Assembly (NCBI GenBank): GCA_029838215.1
Contig: JALGVI010000034.1
Coordinates: forward strand, 1 to 63,509
Source: Candidatus Helarchaeota archaeon
GTDB lineage: Archaea > Asgardarchaeota > Lokiarchaeia > Helarchaeales > RDOG01
Length of the DNA: 63,509 bases
Direction: 5' to 3'
The position numbers and the translations under genes are program-made. This document shows positions 52,378 to 59,986 of the stretch, in pieces. Every line of letters begins with the position of its first letter. Position 1 is the stretch's first letter. Below the pieces are notes generated by a model. It saw only the letters and a list, made by a program, of their open reading frames with translations, was not told the origin of the DNA and did no database searches.

Positions 52378-53214
52378 TTAGAAGTCCCACTTTTTAAGGG
52401 TGCGTTTTTTTGGCTTGGATTTTTTAATCAATTCATCTTTGGCGAAAAGTGCAGCACCCAGTGCTCCCATTAATTGGGGGTCCATTGGTAATTTTTTGAT
52501 TTCAAACCCTAATTTTTTCTCAAGTGCGTTGACCACGCCTTCATTTTTTGCCACGCCGCCGCTTATGGTGACGTCCTTCACGATCCCCACTCGATTTACA
52601 AGCGACATGATTCGAGAAGCAATGGCTTCGTGTATTCCCGCAATAATGTCTTCTACTTTTTTTCCTTCGGCAATGAGCGAAACGACTTCGGTTTCAGCAA
52701 ATACACTACATTGAGCGGTGATGAGAGCAGGATGTTTTGACAGGAATGATATTCTTCCCATGTCATCGAGTTTCACTTCTAGAGCACGTGCCATTACTTC
52801 CAAAAACCGTCCCGTTCCAGCCGCACATTTATCATTCATTGCAAAATCCAATAGCTTGCCCGTTTCGTCGATTTTTATGACTTTTGAATCTTGTCCACCG
52901 ATGTCGATGATCATTCGCACGCTTTCGAGTTGAGAATGAGCACCTCTTCCGTGGCACGTGATTTCAGAAATGTTGGAATTCGCAAATGGAATCCGAACGC
53001 GACCATATCCCGTCCCAATTATGTATTGAACATCAGCACGGGTCAGGTTGTCTTTTTCCAAAGCCCGATCGTATGCATTATTTGCCGTTTTTGCGGGAAT
53101 TGGTGAGGTTGGAACAATTGCAGAACTAATAATTTTATAGTTATTCCCCGGTTCAAATTCTAGAATTACAGTCTTTCCTGTTAGTGATCCGACATCGATA
53201 CCCGCTACAATCAT
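52378..53214 (-). CDS. CoA-enzyme activase of the BcrA/HgdC ATPase family
   Basis: 278 residues in the ASKHA fold. GIDVGSLTGKTVIL is phosphate-binding loop 1, IDIGGQDSK loop 2, and SGGVAKNEGVVNALE the adenosine motif. Cysteines C130 (NDKCAAGTGRFLEV) and C169 (AQCSVFAETEV) match the residues that bind the bridging [4Fe-4S] cluster in the 2-hydroxyglutaryl-CoA dehydratase activator. Such activases use ATP to drive one low-potential electron into a partner enzyme. The usual dehydratase or benzoyl-CoA reductase subunits are not next to it; the CdhC-like gene is, 49 bp downstream on the same strand. Confidence 0.88.
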   Translation of the reverse strand: MIVAGIDVGSLTGKTVILEFEPGNNYKIISSAIVPTSPIPAKTANNAYDRALEKDNLTRADVQYIIGTGYGRVRIPFANSNISEITCHGRGAHSQLESVRMIIDIGGQDSKVIKIDETGKLLDFAMNDKCAAGTGRFLEVMARALEVKLDDMGRISFLSKHPALITAQCSVFAETEVVSLIAEGKKVEDIIAGIHEAIASRIMSLVNRVGIVKDVTISGGVAKNEGVVNALEKKLGFEIKKLPMDPQLMGALGAALFAKDELIKKSKPKKRTLKKWDF

Positions 53215-53360
53215 CGTGCATTCACTCTCATGCTATTAATTAGCTGTTGGTCTCCGAGCTCTGTAAACGACTCCACGTGTATTTAAATTTGTCTAAATCT
53301 GTCTAGAATGTTTCCATTTAAAATGATTTAGTATATTGGAGTAAAGTATTGGACGATTCA

Positions 53361-53903
53361 TTACTCTTTGATTTCTTCAGAGGATGACAGGTTTTCCTTT
53401 TCTTTCTTATCACGTTTGACGTGTCCGAGCTTCGTTATTATTAGCATCATGACAGTGTAAAGACCCATGAACATTATGGAAAATAAATAAACATCCCACG
53501 TGAACTGGAAAAGAGAAAGACCAATACCCAAACAAAAACCCGTAATCACGCGTCGAGTATTAGTGCTTTCCCTGGCATACCACGTCAATTTTTGCACGCC
53601 CCAATCAATGATCATTGGTAGTGAGAATATTATCATGAGAATAACAGTATTTATTGCGCCAATTGGAAGGGTTTGACGAAGTCCAGGTAAGGGTAAGATT
53701 GAAAATCCAAAAATTATAAAAAATATCGTGGTTAGGATGAATCCCAAGTATATGCCAGTACATCGAGCGCAAAGCCGTGTTTCATGTGAACCGACCTTAA
53801 GCCGAATGGTATGCGCGTAATAATCTTCATGACCTTTTCGATGATGACTGCAAAAACCATAGGAGGATTTTTTCTTATTTTTTTTAGACATGAAAAAAGC
53901 CAT
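53361..53903 (-). CDS. DUF2085-type membrane protein
   Basis: 180 residues. The N-terminal cytosolic part has GFCSHHRKGHEDYYAHTIRL and the DUF2085 signature RLCARCTGIYLGF, with His and Cys positioned to bind a metal. Three or four membrane helices follow (about 55-75, 82-103, 122-140, 145-163), and the tail is charged (KRDKKEKENLSSSEEIKE). Family function is unknown. Its start codon shares bases with the stop of the upstream gene at 53903, so the two are cotranslated. Confidence 0.75.
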   Translation of the reverse strand: MAFFMSKKNKKKSSYGFCSHHRKGHEDYYAHTIRLKVGSHETRLCARCTGIYLGFILTTIFFIIFGFSILPLPGLRQTLPIGAINTVILMIIFSLPMIIDWGVQKLTWYARESTNTRRVITGFCLGIGLSLFQFTWDVYLFSIMFMGLYTVMMLIITKLGHVKRDKKEKENLSSSEEIKE

Positions 53904-54298
53904 CAGATGAATCCGAGCAACAAGACTGAAACCAAAAATACGATGATCAATATCATCGTGACGCCACCGCGATATCCGTGTTCGGTATCGATTCTAACCA
54001 CGTCGGTCTTAAAGGTCTCAGTCTCGCCATCCTCGTTTGTGAGCGTGATTGTTTCGGGAATTAAAAGCCCTTCTTTCACCTTTTCTTTCGGTCTTTTTCG
54101 TTTCACGTGCACCGTGAAACAGGGTTCTTCGGTATCCTCGCCACCAATTTCTTTAGTTCCGAGCGAGACTTGATAGGTATTTTTTTCGTCAATTTTTTCG
54201 AGCAATTTAATTCCTTGTTTTTTAAACTTGCGGATCTTTTGTCTCTTCAAAAATAAATCGCGTTCACGCTTGATTCGTTCTTCTCGTTCGGTTGCCAA
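53903..54298 (-). CDS. Trypsin-propeptide-like domain on a C-terminal membrane anchor
   Basis: About 131 residues from TTG 54298, chosen because AAGGTGAT lies 5 bp before it. A basic helix (EREERIKRERDLFLKRQKIR) is followed by a small alpha/beta module, QVSLGTKEIGGEDTEEPCFT then VHVKRKRPKEKVKEGLLIPE and KTDVVRI. This GVG-K-GGE-T-EPC--V-V-RK-P pattern is the one that precedes trypsin-like catalytic domains in many bacterial S1 proteins. Here the protease domain is missing and a single membrane helix (VTMILIIVFLVSVLLLGFI) ends the protein. It is therefore not a protease. Function unknown. Confidence 0.6.
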   Translation of the reverse strand: MATEREERIKRERDLFLKRQKIRKFKKQGIKLLEKIDEKNTYQVSLGTKEIGGEDTEEPCFTVHVKRKRPKEKVKEGLLIPETITLTNEDGETETFKTDVVRIDTEHGYRGGVTMILIIVFLVSVLLLGFI

Positions 54299-54357
54299 CA
54301 AGATCACCTTCAAAAACGTATATATTCTCATTCTTTTAAGTTTTGTTCAAGGCGATC

Positions 54358-54708
54358 ATGATGGATCAGGAGGCATTCCGACTAACTTGTCCGAAAGGGC
54401 ACGAAGAGCTCGTATTCGTGGCAATGGATCGAAACCAAGACTATTTTTATGTTTGTCCGACGTGCGTGAAGGAATATCCTGCAAGCTTCGTTAAAGAAAA
54501 AACAGAAACACTTCACGAAATTAGACTCGATGGCTTTAAAATAACCTGTCCACAAAAACATGAAAGTGGCGATGTTCGATTCAAGATCAGGCTGGATTTC
54601 GAACTTGACATCATTGAGGGCACGTATCATTGCCAAGAGTGCGATATAGAATACTACGTGCCAGTAGAAGACGTGGAATTATTGCGGAAATATGTCTTGC
54701 AAGAATGA
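54358..54708 (+). CDS. Zinc-finger protein with two C-x-K-H/C-x2-C modules
   Basis: About 116 residues from ATG 54358 (ATG 54361 also fits; AAGGCGAT lies just upstream). Module 1: FRLTCPKGHEELVFVAMDRN, then FYVCPTCVKEYP. Module 2: FKITCPQKHESGD, then YHCQECDIEYYVP. Each has C-x3-H and C-x2-C, a zinc-ribbon-like layout repeated about 60 residues apart. No DNA-binding or enzymatic signature. It is divergent from the TTG-started membrane gene and convergent with Hsp20 (4-bp gap). It may be a small adaptor. Confidence 0.7.
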   Translation: MMDQEAFRLTCPKGHEELVFVAMDRNQDYFYVCPTCVKEYPASFVKEKTETLHEIRLDGFKITCPQKHESGDVRFKIRLDFELDIIEGTYHCQECDIEYYVPVEDVELLRKYVLQE

Positions 54709-54712
54709 ATTT

Positions 54713-55204
54713 TCATTCAACGATTGGGATCTTAATCGTCAAAACGCCATTACGTAATTCAGCATCTGCCTTTGTTGGATCGACGATTTTGGGTAGGGAA
54801 ATCACCTTATTTATCTCGCGAGTTTTACCGTTAAAGGGGACCTTGCCAAAAATGCGAATTCGTTTTGGAGCACAATTCAAATCGAGGTTCTCCTTCGAGA
54901 AACCGGGCACGTCGATTTCGACCTGAAGATAGTTACCTACTTGATCAATCTCGGGAAAAGGTGGATTTAGATCAAAAAATTTCAGAAGTTTGTTGACATC
55001 ATTCAAGTAAATATCCTTCTTGCCCAAATCCAGTCCGGTGATGCGTTCAACCTCGTCTCGAAGTCCGCCAATCGCATTTTTGACGTTATCAAATCCTTCT
55101 TTTAGTAGGGATATTGTCGATGAAGTCTTGAATTTCTTGCGTAATCGTTCTTCTTCATCGTCCAAGCGTTCGATCAAGTCATCAACGAGTCGTCGAAATA
55201 CCAT
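54713..55204 (-). CDS. hsp20: Small heat-shock protein (Hsp20/alpha-crystallin)
   Basis: 163 residues. The alpha-crystallin domain occupies about 85-163: EIDQVGNYLQVEIDVPGFSK, RIRIFGKVPFNGKT and the family signature LRNGVLTIKIPI. The N-terminal 80 residues are charged and helical, longer than average. The usual C-terminal IxI tail is reduced to IKIPIVE at the end of the domain. It is an ATP-independent holdase chaperone. It lies 10 bp after the PadR regulator gene on the same strand and is therefore probably under PadR control. Confidence 0.9.
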   Translation of the reverse strand: MVFRRLVDDLIERLDDEEERLRKKFKTSSTISLLKEGFDNVKNAIGGLRDEVERITGLDLGKKDIYLNDVNKLLKFFDLNPPFPEIDQVGNYLQVEIDVPGFSKENLDLNCAPKRIRIFGKVPFNGKTREINKVISLPKIVDPTKADAELRNGVLTIKIPIVE

Positions 55205-55214
55205 TCCTAAAACC

Positions 55215-55766
55215 TCATCGTATCTTTACTTCCACAAAACCATCTTCTTCTTCGCTTTGTCTTATCTTTTCATTAACAATATTTAGGTGCGCTTCGATCA
55301 TTCCCCGTAATTTAAGCAGTCGCTCGAGAATCATTTCATCATGAGTTTCGAATTTTCGATTTTTAATCAGCAAGTAGTTGCGTTCCATTTTTTTTATAAC
55401 AAGATCCAGGACATCGAGACCTTCAAATTGCTCAGCGCCATAACTCAAGATGAGATCATGGAAATCCGTTGTTTTTTCAAAGTATTCGAATGTATCCTCG
55501 AGTGCTTCCAGCCCATCTTTTGTTATTTCATAAGGGGCTTTGGTTCCTATTTTTTCTTCTTCAATTGTTCGGAGAAGACCTTTTTCTTCCAAGCGCTTTA
55601 AGATTGGATGCACGGTCCCAGCTTTAGGAATCCAAGCGTCCCGAAATTCTATCTCCAAGATCTTGATAAGATCTTTGGAAAGGATGCGTTCTTCTTTTTT
55701 AATAGCAAGAAGAATTAAGTATTCTATTACTGATCTAATACTAGCTTGAGCTGGAAACATTATCAT
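55215..55766 (-). CDS. PadR-family transcriptional regulator
   Basis: About 183 residues from ATG 55766 (ATG 55760 also fits). An upstream open frame to 55943 runs through operator DNA and is rejected. The PadR winged helix is at residues about 8-90: RSVIEYLILLAIKKEERILS, AGTVHPILKRLEEKGLL and KAPYEITKDGLEALE. The C-terminal half is a long dimerisation coiled coil. Its TATA-like element (CTAAATATG, 55792-55800) overlaps the first of four palindromic sites, so it probably represses itself, the downstream Hsp20 gene and the divergent gene at 55973. Confidence 0.88.
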   Translation of the reverse strand: MIMFPAQASIRSVIEYLILLAIKKEERILSKDLIKILEIEFRDAWIPKAGTVHPILKRLEEKGLLRTIEEEKIGTKAPYEITKDGLEALEDTFEYFEKTTDFHDLILSYGAEQFEGLDVLDLVIKKMERNYLLIKNRKFETHDEMILERLLKLRGMIEAHLNIVNEKIRQSEEEDGFVEVKIR

Positions 55767-55797
55767 TAATTCCAATTTTTTTCCTATTATTACATAT

Positions 55798-55935
55798 TTA
55801 GAGGTCTTAAAAAAATTTCCTTCTACTGGAAATTGTGTCGGCTGTTTTCGACACCACAAGGTTTTTATAGGTAGAGGTCTAAAAAAAGTATCAACAAAAG
55901 TTAGAGATCTAACATTAAAAAATGAGATCTCTAAA
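55798..55935. promoter_or_regulatory. Four-site PadR operator region
   Basis: Four copies of TTAGA-G(A/G)-TCTAA occur: TTAGAGGTCTTAA (55798-55810), TAGAGGTCTAA (55872-55882), GTTAGAGATCTAAC (55900-55913), and an inverted copy TGAGATCTCTAAA (55923-55935). Between the first two lie inverted repeats AATTTCC-N7-GGAAATT (55814-55834) and GTGTCG-N8-CGACAC (55835-55854). Sites 3 and 4 flank the TATA-like ATTAAAAAA (55914-55922) of the rightward gene. Confidence 0.7.
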
Positions 55936-55972
55936 AAACCCACTCAAAAAAATCCTATCGAAGTGAAAAAAA

Positions 55973-56446
55973 ATGGCTGAAGAAAAAAAAGAAACAATCA
56001 TTGACGTTTTGTTAAAACCAATTCGTTCAATCCTGAGTCCTGAAGAAGGCGAAGAACGCCCCTCTCTCGCAGAGAGAATAGAAAAATTCCGTGAGACCCT
56101 TGGTCTTGATAAAGTAGATGAAAAAGTAAAAGAAGTCTTGAAAGAACTCGAAGTTGATAAACGAGTTGAGAAGATCAAGAAAATCAATGAAATTGTAGGC
56201 ATTACAGAATTAACTGGTCGAGTAAAAGAATTCATTGAACGATTAGATCTTCCCAATCAACGTGAAAAATTGAAGGAAAGCCTTGAAAAATTAGGCGTTA
56301 AAAGTGAACGAGTTCAGGACATCCTTGATGATTTAGGCATTAAAGAAAGAGAGACCAAGATTCAAGAAATCATGGAAGTTGCAGGTCTTGGTGCGGACTT
56401 CAAGGAAATGAAGGAACTCTTGGGAATTGATAAAAAAGAAGCGTAA
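55973..56446 (+). CDS. Charged helical protein under PadR-type operators
   Basis: 157 residues, no membrane segment or cysteine. It is made of charged amphipathic helices in a loosely repeated pattern 'LGLDKVDEKVKEVLKELEVD', 'LDLPNQREKLKESLEKLGVK', 'LGIKERETKIQEIMEVAGL', a helical repeat of about 22-25 residues. Composition and regulation suggest a stress-induced protein that coats or crosslinks other components, but no family is recognised. It starts at ATG 55973 with GTGAAAAAAA before it, and the promoter is flanked by two PadR-type sites. Divergent from padR-hsp20. Confidence 0.7.
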   Translation: MAEEKKETIIDVLLKPIRSILSPEEGEERPSLAERIEKFRETLGLDKVDEKVKEVLKELEVDKRVEKIKKINEIVGITELTGRVKEFIERLDLPNQREKLKESLEKLGVKSERVQDILDDLGIKERETKIQEIMEVAGLGADFKEMKELLGIDKKEA

Positions 56447-56466
56447 TCTTGATACACCCACGCCTC

Positions 56467-56486
56467 ATTTTTTTATTTTTTTTTGT
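56467..56486 (+). terminator. T-rich terminator after the helical-protein gene
   Basis: Two runs of eight or more T separated by a single A lie 20-40 bp after the stop at 56446. This is a typical archaeal U-tract terminator between two convergent genes. No hairpin accompanies it. Confidence 0.7.
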
Positions 56487-56524
56487 TTTAACTCTTTTTA
56501 TTGATTGTTTGTCCTTCTATAGAT

Positions 56525-57418
56525 TTATAGAGAAGGATCGCCTTTCAAATATTCGACAACGCCATAGCCTTCTTCGCCAGTGTCATCCATCTTGAATTTT
56601 GAGATGGTTTCATAGATATAACAACTTCCTTCGTCTGTCTTTTGCGGCAAGGTCTGTAAGAATTTAAGGGATGTCGTGAATTTAACGGGGTTGCCGTTGG
56701 AGTCTTCAAGTTCGAATCTAGAATTGGTGGGCACGCCTTTAGAAGAATAATCGGTGTCGATTTTCGCCTTGACAATGCTCGTATTTCCCGATGCCTTTGA
56801 AATGAAGCCGTGCAAGTATTGCTTGCCGCGAATCGTGTTCAACCAGCAATTCATTGCCCAATCGGGGAATTGTGCAGATATCCAAACCCACTCTTTAATG
56901 TGCGCCCAATTCCGAACGCCCCAACTGTGGTCTCGATGACCCAAACCGTTTACAGGTCGGCTTTCATTATTTCTGAGCGTGATGGTTCCTTTTACAATGC
57001 CCGATTGTTCATAATGTCTTTGATCGAGAATATCAGGGACGTTCCAACCTCCGCTCGGATACACGTATACGGGAAACCGAGCCATCCATTCATATTTGAG
57101 CTCTCGCGTGCGTCCGATTTTAAACGAAATTTCCCATTTTTCGTTTGGTTTAAGCAAGTTAAATGACATCACGCCATCGGAGGGATTCATCTTAAAGTAT
57201 TCATCATCTTGAAAGTGGACTTCATTTGCGTGAAATTTTTTCACCTTACCGTCCATGTAAAGAATGCCAAAGTAATGCGTCCGTCGTTCATGAGGGATAA
57301 AACCCATTGTCTGCACGCAATAAATGTCGTTTTCGGGATCCATGAAATTGAAATAGTAGCTTTCGCGATAGAATGGAGTTTTATTCAATTCATGTAAATA
57401 TTCTTCCTTATCATCCAT
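56525..57418 (-). CDS. CrtC/AttH-like lipocalin-fold protein
   Basis: 297 residues. The sequence looks like the two-domain AttH/carotenoid-hydratase-like (DUF7064-type) family: YYFNFMDPENDIYCVQTMGF at the front, VVKGTITL and the central signature NGLGHRDHSWGVRNW, then WVWISAQFPDWAMNCWL. The H-x-D-x-SWG motif lies where CrtC has its catalytic Asp/His region. Substrates are hydrophobic isoprenoids or lipids in known members; here unknown. No signal peptide. It is 55 bp downstream of the gene at 57474 on the same strand. Confidence 0.72.
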   Translation of the reverse strand: MDDKEEYLHELNKTPFYRESYYFNFMDPENDIYCVQTMGFIPHERRTHYFGILYMDGKVKKFHANEVHFQDDEYFKMNPSDGVMSFNLLKPNEKWEISFKIGRTRELKYEWMARFPVYVYPSGGWNVPDILDQRHYEQSGIVKGTITLRNNESRPVNGLGHRDHSWGVRNWAHIKEWVWISAQFPDWAMNCWLNTIRGKQYLHGFISKASGNTSIVKAKIDTDYSSKGVPTNSRFELEDSNGNPVKFTTSLKFLQTLPQKTDEGSCYIYETISKFKMDDTGEEGYGVVEYLKGDPSL

Positions 57419-57473
57419 TATATGACCTCAATAGATTTATTAATTTAACATCATGAAAAGTGACATCTCATTC

Positions 57474-58658
57474 TCATTTTTGTTTCTCTCTTCGGGGAAT
57501 GAAAGTTGGATTTTTCTTCTTTCTTTTATTTGGACGTAATAGCCACGATATGGACTTGAATGCACGATTGCCTATCATGTTTACAAGATCTTCGTATTCG
57601 TTTTTTCGCACGTCGTCAGTGATATCCCAGTCGATCTTGTCAGTGATTCCCACGAGATTCGTAAACCGGTCAAAATTTTTGTTATATACGAGAGCTCCTG
57701 CTGCAATTTTTTTTGCTCGGTCCCATTTTGCCATTTTTATGAATTGTTCCGTGAGAGCTTGTTGAGCATACGTGTTGAATTCCTGTAATTCTTTTAATGT
57801 CAGAACATCGAAGTGTTGATCCCGCTTGTTTTGAGCAAGAATGGCGACGCTTTCGATGTTTTCACTATAATCAATGGGTTCCGTGAACATGGTGCCCCAG
57901 TCGTTAAACCAGATTCGGTCCATGTCCTTTAACCCGTAAACGAATGCTATGCTTGAATATGGAGCTTTTGCTTTGGTTTCGGACCAGGGCCACTGCTGCG
58001 ACTCACCCGTGTGAAATCGGATCATTTCCGTGATGACGAGATCCTGATTTTCATGAGGATATGGACCGTGACTGCTAATCCGCATTCTTGTTTCACATTC
58101 ATCCATGAAGGATAGTAATTGGAGGTTTGCTGCGACCTTTTTTATTTCTTTTATCTCTTCTAAAGAAGTAGATGTCATGCTCTTCTTAATTTCTCTCAAT
58201 TGTGATTCATCAAGGATTTGACACTTTCCATTCATTTCGTAAACAGTTAGATTTCCGTTGAAATATGTGCTTGCCAGTCGTTCCCAGAAATCCACGATGA
58301 ATTGCATTTCTTTAAATTTTTCTACGGATTCTTTAAATGGATCTCCTTTATGCAGTGATATTATACGAGACATCCGACCGAATAAAGGAAACATCACGAT
58401 ATCAAAGATCTGCAATGGCGTGATTTCAGAGAACAGATATTTTTGATTTTTCCCAATTTCTTCGGGCGTTATTAAGTTTGCCACCTGCGAAAGCTGAGAA
58501 TAGAAAGTAATGTAAGAATTCACGCAAGCAACAATGATATATTCCGTTGTAGGGAACAACTGAGATTCAATTGCCAACCGCTTCATGAACATTTCGTCAA
58601 ATGCTTTACTGACATGCACGATCAATTCGTTCATTCGTTCAATTGATTTTAAGGGCAA
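57474..58658 (-). CDS. Unrecognised 394-residue protein
   Basis: Mostly helical, soluble, with a Trp- and Pro-containing middle (GESQQWPWSETKAKAPYSSI, WFNDWGTMFTEPIDYSENIE) and a strongly basic tail (RPNKRKKKNPTFIPRREKQK). The first 60 residues contain a moderately hydrophobic helix (TEYIIVACVNSYITFYSQL) too polar for a secure membrane assignment. No motif of a known enzyme is visible. It precedes the CrtC/AttH-like gene with a 55-bp gap, so the two may act together, perhaps on a lipid. Real gene on codon pattern and length. Confidence 0.6.
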   Translation of the reverse strand: MPLKSIERMNELIVHVSKAFDEMFMKRLAIESQLFPTTEYIIVACVNSYITFYSQLSQVANLITPEEIGKNQKYLFSEITPLQIFDIVMFPLFGRMSRIISLHKGDPFKESVEKFKEMQFIVDFWERLASTYFNGNLTVYEMNGKCQILDESQLREIKKSMTSTSLEEIKEIKKVAANLQLLSFMDECETRMRISSHGPYPHENQDLVITEMIRFHTGESQQWPWSETKAKAPYSSIAFVYGLKDMDRIWFNDWGTMFTEPIDYSENIESVAILAQNKRDQHFDVLTLKELQEFNTYAQQALTEQFIKMAKWDRAKKIAAGALVYNKNFDRFTNLVGITDKIDWDITDDVRKNEYEDLVNMIGNRAFKSISWLLRPNKRKKKNPTFIPRREKQK

Positions 58659-58863
58659 GTTATCAAAATCCTATTGTATTTCATGAGATTATTCGCGTAT
58701 TTTGACTTGAGGATAAAAGGAAAAACCAAATTTCAATTTTTTCAATGCTTTATTCTGATGAATTTTTTAAAATAAAACAAAACAAGAAATTTACAAATAA
58801 AAATCACGTTAGACGGACTGGAAAGATAGAAAAGGATAATTCATTTCACCAGATGAAAGATCT

Positions 58864-59481
58864 CTATTCTTTATTGAAATTCTTGTCTAAATCTAATTTT
58901 TTTGAGATGATCGAGAGCAGTTTTTCCTCTCTGAATGGTTTTGTTATGTAACTATCGATGCCAACTTTTCTACCTCGTTCGATATCTTCAGGAGTTGCAC
59001 GGGCACTTAAAAAGATGCAGGGGATCTTGCACCAGACAGGATTCTTCAGAATTTCTTCTACAAACTCACATCCATTCATTATGGGCATTGCGACATCGCA
59101 AAGAATGAGATCGGGCGTTATGTTCATCTTTTTGAGAAGATCCAATGCCTTTCTTCCATTTTTTGCGGTTCTGATGCGGTATCCATTAAATTCCAAGCAT
59201 ATCTGTAAGTTAAATAATGTGCCGGGATTGTCTTCGATCAGCAGGATTAGGGGGGCACCCCCTCCATCTTCAGCTTCTTTATGATTCTCCCTTTTACCAG
59301 TTTTACAATCCATAGGCTGTGAACGCCGAGTAATGTCAGCATCTTTAAACCTAGGCATCAAATCAACCGCTTTGTTTCCCGAGGTTTTTGATGGTGGGCG
59401 TATTTCCGCAAAAATATCTTCTAAATCGAGGGTTTCCATTTCCGAGTCAAGATTTCGTGCAAATCCCATGTTTCTAACCAA
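58864..59481 (-). CDS. Response-regulator receiver protein with variable N-terminus
   Basis: 205 residues. Residues about 75-195 are a CheY-like receiver: acidic pair in LLIEDNPGTL, phospho-acceptor Asp in LILCDVAMPIMNG, switch Ser in IFLSARATPED, and lysine in SYITKPFREEKL. There is no output domain. The first 70 residues are polar and low in structure (LEDIFAEIRPPSKTSGNKAV), perhaps a docking tail. No histidine kinase is in the window. It would relay a signal by binding a partner. The start at ATG 59481 could be trimmed by a few codons. Confidence 0.88.
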   Translation of the reverse strand: MVRNMGFARNLDSEMETLDLEDIFAEIRPPSKTSGNKAVDLMPRFKDADITRRSQPMDCKTGKRENHKEAEDGGGAPLILLIEDNPGTLFNLQICLEFNGYRIRTAKNGRKALDLLKKMNITPDLILCDVAMPIMNGCEFVEEILKNPVWCKIPCIFLSARATPEDIERGRKVGIDSYITKPFREEKLLSIISKKLDLDKNFNKE

Positions 59482-59986
59482 CCGCCTTTCTTTTGTGAAT
59501 CATCTCGAACACGCATCTTGAGAAGACGAGTGTAAAGATTGTCGTTAGTCCATCGGACCATGAAGCAAAACAACACGCTCTACGACGATTGCAATTCATT
59601 TTGGAAATATCGTGCTTTTTCTTAGTACGGAACAATTTTTTCGAGAATCTCACAATGTTAAATGATGACTTGGGTGATTCTCTTAGATTATCAAGATTAT
59701 TTTGCGAATATTTTATCTAGTATATAAGAAGACATTTGCCAATTTAAATGAATTTAAAAAAGGATAATAAGGGTAACTAATGAAGTTAAAGATTAATTGT
59801 ATAAAAAAATAGAAAAAAAATGAAAGATTTTTAAAGCTGAGTGAACAAGTAGTAAGTGCAAAGACAGATATTGAGGATTTTTCATAAATGACAAAAAAAA
59901 TCAAGTATGAATGATCTTCATTTTTGTCAAATTTTAATTTGCACTATTTAAATGAAATCTTGATTTTTGAAAAGGACGGAGGACAA
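59482..59986. other. Intergenic region with promoters only
   Basis: 505 bp between divergent genes without a credible reading frame. TATA-like CTATTTAAATG at 59944-59954 serves the gene at 59987, which also has GGAGG at 59978-59982. The rest is AT-rich and contains several A-runs; no stem or repeat stands out. Confidence 0.45.

Noticed and set aside
55762..55943. N-terminal extension of the PadR regulator
   Set aside because: It is translated from the operator repeats and hairpins, has no family similarity, and a TATA element lies inside it.
59713..59904. 63-codon minus-strand frame in the gap after the response regulator
   Set aside because: Phe/Ser/Tyr-rich AT-driven composition, no start signals.
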